Of a DNA stretch of 64,000 nucleotides, positions 59,671 to 64,000 are shown in pieces (the stretch's first letter is position 1; every line of letters starts with the position of its first letter). The stretch spans positions 1-64,000 of the forward strand of contig JAIPAL010000001.1 of assembly GCA_021740085.1 (NCBI GenBank). Reading direction: 5' to 3'. This stretch comes from Crocinitomicaceae bacterium. Lineage in GTDB: Bacteria > Bacteroidota > Bacteroidia > Flavobacteriales_D > Crocinitomicaceae. Below the pieces are notes generated by a model that saw only the letters and a list, made by a program, of their open reading frames with translations, searched no databases and was not told the DNA's origin. The translations under genes were made by a program, and so were the position numbers.

Positions 59671-62490
59671 AATAGTAATATGCCCCGCAGCCTCACGACC
59701 ATCATTGGTAATTAATCGATAAAAATAAACCCCCTGTTCTAATTTATTTCCATTTTGGTCTTCTCCTTTAAACAAAAGAGATTGGTTATTCATTTCATAG
59801 ACAAGATTTCCCCATCTATTAATTATGTAAAGGGTAAATTCTGTGCAATCTACAAACAAAGAATTAATTGTTAATACATCATTTATTCCGTCATTGTTAG
59901 GAGTTAAAACATTAGGGATTTCTAAGTTTTCAATGGTAACTGAAGGAATAATGGTGAATAGAAGTGGTGTATTAAAATCACACCCGTTTTCTCCTTCTAT
60001 AAATAATGTCCCAATATAATTGCCTGGACTTGTGAAGGTTGTAGTAAATTCCTGTGTGTTGAAATCTCCAATTCCTGTGATTGTCCAATAAAGTTGGTCA
60101 ATAACATAATTTCCAGTTAGTATTTCTGCACTAAAATCTGCCACCTGGCCACATTGAGGGGTAACCTGTGGAATAAGTTGCGGTATTGATGTAATAATTA
60201 CGTTAGCGGTGTCACTCATTGGGCAGTCCTCAGAACTCGTCGCGCTTACTATAACAGTATAATTACCTATAGAATCATATATATGTGTGCCATTGGCGTT
60301 CGTTCCAGTTTGACCATCACCATAGTTAATAAAATAAGTGCAGTTGATGTTAGGAGGGGTAATTGTGGACCACGCTAATGCGGTAGTGTACGTGGCTGTT
60401 TCTCCATCACATAAGGGGCTTAAGCTGAGGTTAATCGCCGGATAAGGATTAAACGTTATTGAAAACGTGTCTGCCGCAGTGCAATTATTTTGAGTTGTTA
60501 ATTCTACCCAATATGTCTGGGTGGAATATGCCCCATTCGTGGCAGTTACATTGTTTAATGTTTGTCCTGATCCTATACTATTGTTTGCATCGTACCAAGT
60601 TATGCCGGTCATTGGATCAGAGGGGTCCGTTTGATAGCTACTTAAGAACCCTATTGCGTTGCCACAAGTATCACTAGGGCCGGCATATTGAATTGAGTTA
60701 GGGTTAAAAACAACGATGGTATCTTGATTTATTGGAGATATACAATTTCCTAAAGAGGATACTAATTCAACCGTGTAATTACCTGGAGATAATGCGCTTA
60801 AATTAAAGTTGGAACCTTGTAAATTTAAGGTATCGTTAAAAATCCAATCAAGGGAGAAAAAAGAACTTGCATTTGTTGAAACAAAAAGAGTATCTCCAAA
60901 ACACAAGGGTGAATTCGTTATTATACCGGGAAGAGGTGGTGTGGCAATGATAATTATAGCTACTGTATCGGGTATTAATTCGCATGATCCCGCTGTAAAT
61001 CCACTTATTATATAATTTCCCGATTGCGCAGGAACAACATTAAGTAACTGTAGGTTAATACCATTAGAATTAACCCCTAAAGGACCCGTCCAATTATACG
61101 TTGCCCCTGGCAAAGAATCCGTTGTTAATGCTAAGGTATCGCCACTACAAAGAATGGATGCATTAGACTCTATTTCATATTTATAGGCAGCGAAATCACT
61201 AAAATACCCATATCTACAACCCGAACTTGCACCACCATGAATTACTCCGAGGTGAAATTTAGAGTTGGGATTTTCTACTCTACTTGCTTGCTGTACACCG
61301 ATAAATGACGTTCCATCAATTTGTGCATATTTCCATGCGCCCGCTGTTCCGGGCACAGGCTGGAATATCCCCGGACCTATATTTGCTGGGGAGCCATTTA
61401 GCGTAAATGTGTTTTCTCCCCCCGTCGGCACTAAAATATTAATCGCGAAAAACTCGTTGGTAGACCGAACGAAAGCAACCGTGTTTGAACCGGTACACAC
61501 AATCGGCGGGACAATTGCGCCTCCAACCTCACAACCGAACCCAGAGGTGTGCAAAACATAAACCGGTTTATCTGTTTGTGTATAAGCCGTAGCGTTCGTT
61601 TGAGTATGAACGTACATATCTGTTATGTTTAATATGGCGACATTAACGCCGTCTATTGTTACTTGCGTATTATTTTGGGTGGCAACAATATAAACTTTAT
61701 CAGGACCATTTAAATATCCTTTAATTGTAATGTGTTCTTTGCCTGTAACAGAAATTGGAATGATTTGATCCCCCATTAAATCGGCACAGCCACCGTAAGG
61801 CGCGCCAGACATAGAATCATCAACAATAGTAATGGCAATCGGTTTATCAGCAACAACTGTTGATCCAGATAAATGCAATCCAGCAGAGGTACTTACCGCT
61901 TGGGCACTATAAGTTTCTCCTTTTTGAAGAATTATTACAAAAGGAACGTTGGCAGGATGCCCAACAATATCGTTTTTTGGATTGATAGTGACCGTTGTAT
62001 TATTTTGAGTAGCCACAATGTCAAAACCAGAGCGTGCATAGGCTGCGTTATTAAGAAAGTTTTGGAAAGGCACGATAAATTGTGTTCCCAAGGAATTCTT
62101 TCCTTTAAGCGTAAATATATCCGGGTTACAATTGCAGCTTGGTGTTACTTCATAATAAGCCATGATAGGGGTGGTGGAAACAATTTTAAACCCGAAAGGC
62201 AAAATCATGTTTGGTGGTTTATTTTCTGTTATATCAACCCAAGCTGTTAAATCGAGTGTTTGTGCTGCATTAATTCCAAGATTAATTATTTGTACTGGAA
62301 AAGCAGGATTTGCGGGCTGAGAGATGGTAATTGTTGCGGCCGTATTTAAGGTCGCGAACCTCAATACAATTGGTCTGTCGCCATGGCTTTGAGCGACCTC
62401 TGGGGCAACAAACCAAAAAAGCGTATCTGTTTGACCAAAAGAAAAGGATACTTGAAAAACAATTACAACAAATAAAATAATTTTATTCAT
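59665..62490 (-). CDS. T9SS type B surface protein with IgGFc-binding-like domain
   Basis: A 941-aa protein: signal peptide (about 1-19, ending FGQ), an N-terminal domain of the IgGFc-binding-protein type (about 100-420; FDIVATQNNTTVTINP, VYIVATQNNTQVTIDG, DLMGDQIIPIS), several Ig/PKD-like domains (about 440-840) and a gliding-motility-type sorting domain (IPNVLTPNNDGINDVLTI, IINRWGNLVYE, LEQGVYFYRL). Probably a large surface or released adhesin. 25 nt downstream of the next T9SS gene on the same strand, so the two form an operon. Confidence 0.87.
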   Translation of the reverse strand: MNKIILFVVIVFQVSFSFGQTDTLFWFVAPEVAQSHGDRPIVLRFATLNTAATITISQPANPAFPVQIINLGINAAQTLDLTAWVDITENKPPNMILPFGFKIVSTTPIMAYYEVTPSCNCNPDIFTLKGKNSLGTQFIVPFQNFLNNAAYARSGFDIVATQNNTTVTINPKNDIVGHPANVPFVIILQKGETYSAQAVSTSAGLHLSGSTVVADKPIAITIVDDSMSGAPYGGCADLMGDQIIPISVTGKEHITIKGYLNGPDKVYIVATQNNTQVTIDGVNVAILNITDMYVHTQTNATAYTQTDKPVYVLHTSGFGCEVGGAIVPPIVCTGSNTVAFVRSTNEFFAINILVPTGGENTFTLNGSPANIGPGIFQPVPGTAGAWKYAQIDGTSFIGVQQASRVENPNSKFHLGVIHGGASSGCRYGYFSDFAAYKYEIESNASILCSGDTLALTTDSLPGATYNWTGPLGVNSNGINLQLLNVVPAQSGNYIISGFTAGSCELIPDTVAIIIIATPPLPGIITNSPLCFGDTLFVSTNASSFFSLDWIFNDTLNLQGSNFNLSALSPGNYTVELVSSLGNCISPINQDTIVVFNPNSIQYAGPSDTCGNAIGFLSSYQTDPSDPMTGITWYDANNSIGSGQTLNNVTATNGAYSTQTYWVELTTQNNCTAADTFSITFNPYPAINLSLSPLCDGETATYTTALAWSTITPPNINCTYFINYGDGQTGTNANGTHIYDSIGNYTVIVSATSSEDCPMSDTANVIITSIPQLIPQVTPQCGQVADFSAEILTGNYVIDQLYWTITGIGDFNTQEFTTTFTSPGNYIGTLFIEGENGCDFNTPLLFTIIPSVTIENLEIPNVLTPNNDGINDVLTINSLFVDCTEFTLYIINRWGNLVYEMNNQSLLFKGEDQNGNKLEQGVYFYRLITNDGREAAGHITIL

Positions 62491-62515
62491 AATTCATTAC
62501 AATAAGAGGGGGCAC

Positions 62516-64000
62516 TTAATTTTTTATTATTCGCATTATTTGTTTTTCATCTATTGATCTTACTTCAACAAAATAAATTCCCGGTGCGTAATCCATTTTC
62601 GCTGTGAATGACTCTGAACCGTCAATATAGAAGTTATCTATTAATCTACTATTGGCATCAAATAAATTGATGGAGCCAGTAAACGCCTCATCAAATGTTA
62701 TGCTCCACATGTCTTGCACTGGATTAGGAAAGACCTTTATGCCTGACAAACTTCCTTCTTCAATAGAAACATAATTAATAGTTATACAATTGGATGTGTC
62801 GGTACAACCATTAGAATTAGTGGTGACAACGGCATAAACGCCATTTTGCGTAACCGTATAGTTTGCACTTGTTGCTGCGGGAATGGCTCCTAAAGTCGTA
62901 CAATTTATCCATTGGTATTGAAGACCAGGTAAGCTAGAATTTATCACCAAACCATTAGCAGAAATGGTGTTATTAATTTGCTCCAAGGACAGGTTTAAAG
63001 TCACTAAACTATCACACCCTTGCATATTTGTTTGGTTAGAAGTGTAAGTTCCCGCTTGAGTATAAGACGTGCCATTGAATAAATAACTATCTCCTTGACA
63101 AATCGAAACATCAAGAGCAACTTCATCACTTTGGCATGTTATATTTATAAAGTCCAGGTAATTTGACGTTGGAAGTTGTATGCTTGTATAACCAACAAGG
63201 GGGGAAGCCATCGTAGTTGGGTTCACGTTAGACACCGCAACAGAAGATGGATAGGTAAAGGTCCAAGAGGCAGGGCCTGGTCCGGCCAATATATCTGTTA
63301 CTGTCATGGATTGATTCGTACAAGTTGCATATGAAACTTGTATTTCTGGTTGACCCGCTAAATCGAAAGAAATAGAGTCCATGGCTAAAGAATCTCCAGA
63401 CGCTAAATAAATAGATTCCGAAATTCCTGAAGCACCATTTCCCCCAGCACCACCATTTCCTCCTGCTCCCCCATTTCCTCCCTTACCGCCTTCACCTATT
63501 TCAGACGAACAAGTAGTTTGTCGCGCGGCGCCAATTCCCCCAGCTGCACCAATTCCTCCTGCACCTCCTGTGCCACCTAATCCTGCAGTACCCATTAAAA
63601 CAAAGCAATCCATGAATTGACCTGAAGGCCCATTATCATTTAGATATATACCAAAAGAGCTTCCACCGCCATAACCACCTGTACCGCCGTCACCACCTTG
63701 TCCGCCACCACCTGCACCTGAACCTCCATTTCCAGGACCATTGTCGCATAAAGTACACACTTGTCTGCCTCCTCCTCCTCCTGAGCCTCCTCCTGAACCA
63801 CCACAAGCAAAGGTTCCCGATGGAGCCTGTGCTCCTGGTGTCCAAAATCCATTTATGACAAGGCCATTGGGGCCCAATCCACCTGCTACTCCGTTCGTTC
63901 CTGCTACACCATTAGCACCATCTGTTGCGTCTCCTCCAGGATCACCGTCTAATCCTCTTGCGCCACCAGTACCACCGGGCAAACAAGTAGAGGCGCCTCC
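62516..64000 (-). CDS. Gly-rich T9SS type A surface protein (3' part; cut by window edge)
   Basis: At least 495 residues, open at the window edge, so the N-terminus is missing. The first 200 or so visible residues are a glycine-rich region with GGxGGxGG runs, interrupted by short Cys-containing loops. A beta-rich domain with CxGDSYLFNGTSYTQAGTYT follows, then an Ig-like unit (LQYQWINC) and a type A sorting domain (IKVFPNPVQDMWSI to MRIIKN). A glycine-rich stalk with a C-terminal sorting signal suggests an extended surface structure. Co-oriented with the following T9SS gene. Confidence 0.82.
   Translation of the reverse strand, partial: GGASTCLPGGTGGARGLDGDPGGDATDGANGVAGTNGVAGGLGPNGLVINGFWTPGAQAPSGTFACGGSGGGSGGGGGRQVCTLCDNGPGNGGSGAGGGGQGGDGGTGGYGGGSSFGIYLNDNGPSGQFMDCFVLMGTAGLGGTGGAGGIGAAGGIGAARQTTCSSEIGEGGKGGNGGAGGNGGAGGNGASGISESIYLASGDSLAMDSISFDLAGQPEIQVSYATCTNQSMTVTDILAGPGPASWTFTYPSSVAVSNVNPTTMASPLVGYTSIQLPTSNYLDFINITCQSDEVALDVSICQGDSYLFNGTSYTQAGTYTSNQTNMQGCDSLVTLNLSLEQINNTISANGLVINSSLPGLQYQWINCTTLGAIPAATSANYTVTQNGVYAVVTTNSNGCTDTSNCITINYVSIEEGSLSGIKVFPNPVQDMWSITFDEAFTGSINLFDANSRLIDNFYIDGSESFTAKMDYAPGIYFVEVRSIDEKQIMRIIKN

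Overview
The window is a chromosomal stretch of a low-GC Bacteroidota, most likely a marine or freshwater Flavobacteriales (Crocinitomicaceae/Fluviicola-like is my guess; no 16S is present). The signs are: five proteins ending in type IX secretion (T9SS) sorting domains plus one orphan sorting domain; lipoproteins with SCKK-type lipoboxes; the Bacteroidota promoter element TAnnTTTG upstream of many genes; family markers such as DUF4270, DUF2141 and a BBP2-like porin; carotenoid genes of the CrtYcd/CrtZ/CruF kind; a type-2 isoleucyl-tRNA synthetase; and an SdhCAB operon.

Layout. 1-8.3 kb is housekeeping: an exported superoxide dismutase (cut by the window edge), ileS, a biotin carrier protein, polyphosphate kinase, a glycosyltransferase and an LpxH-like phosphoesterase. 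8.5-12.8 kb is one 1443-residue T9SS adhesin-like protein. 12.9-17.4 kb holds DUF2141, galE, tatD, ansA and a porin. 17.4-28.7 kb is the accessory region. It contains three copies of a structured intergenic repeat, two lipoprotein genes, a cluster of a small Cys-rich secreted peptide, a membrane-anchored propeller-like protein and a MauE/DoxX-like redox membrane protein, then a four-gene signalling operon (104-aa protein, seven-segment membrane protein, histidine kinase, response regulator). Divergent from that operon is a lipoprotein/outer-membrane/T9SS gene set. The region ends in a tRNA-Ser whose 3' end is tandemly repeated with a 96-bp period.

28.8-59.7 kb is again core: pth, a T9SS type B protein, asnS-rpoN-PAP2-like, the glgA-like/DUF4270/glmS operon divergent from panC-panD-rfaE2, a tightly overlapping carotenoid-plus-hemL operon, kynU, purN, acpP-fabF-rnc, sdhCAB, ldcA-ispD, cysS, a gamma-carbonic anhydrase, pepP and an alpha/beta hydrolase. 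59.7-64 kb is two large T9SS surface proteins on the minus strand, the last one running off the window.

The most interesting material is (i) the Cys-rich peptide/propeller/MauE cluster with its neighbours, (ii) the signalling operon facing a surface-protein operon across a palindrome, (iii) the hairpin repeat family, in which copies differ by a compensatory base change, (iv) the tRNA-derived 96-bp tandem repeat, (v) several promoters sitting only 2-5 nt before the start codon, implying leaderless mRNAs, and (vi) the GIHH version of the class I signature in IleRS. Family names come from motif recognition alone; no database was searched.
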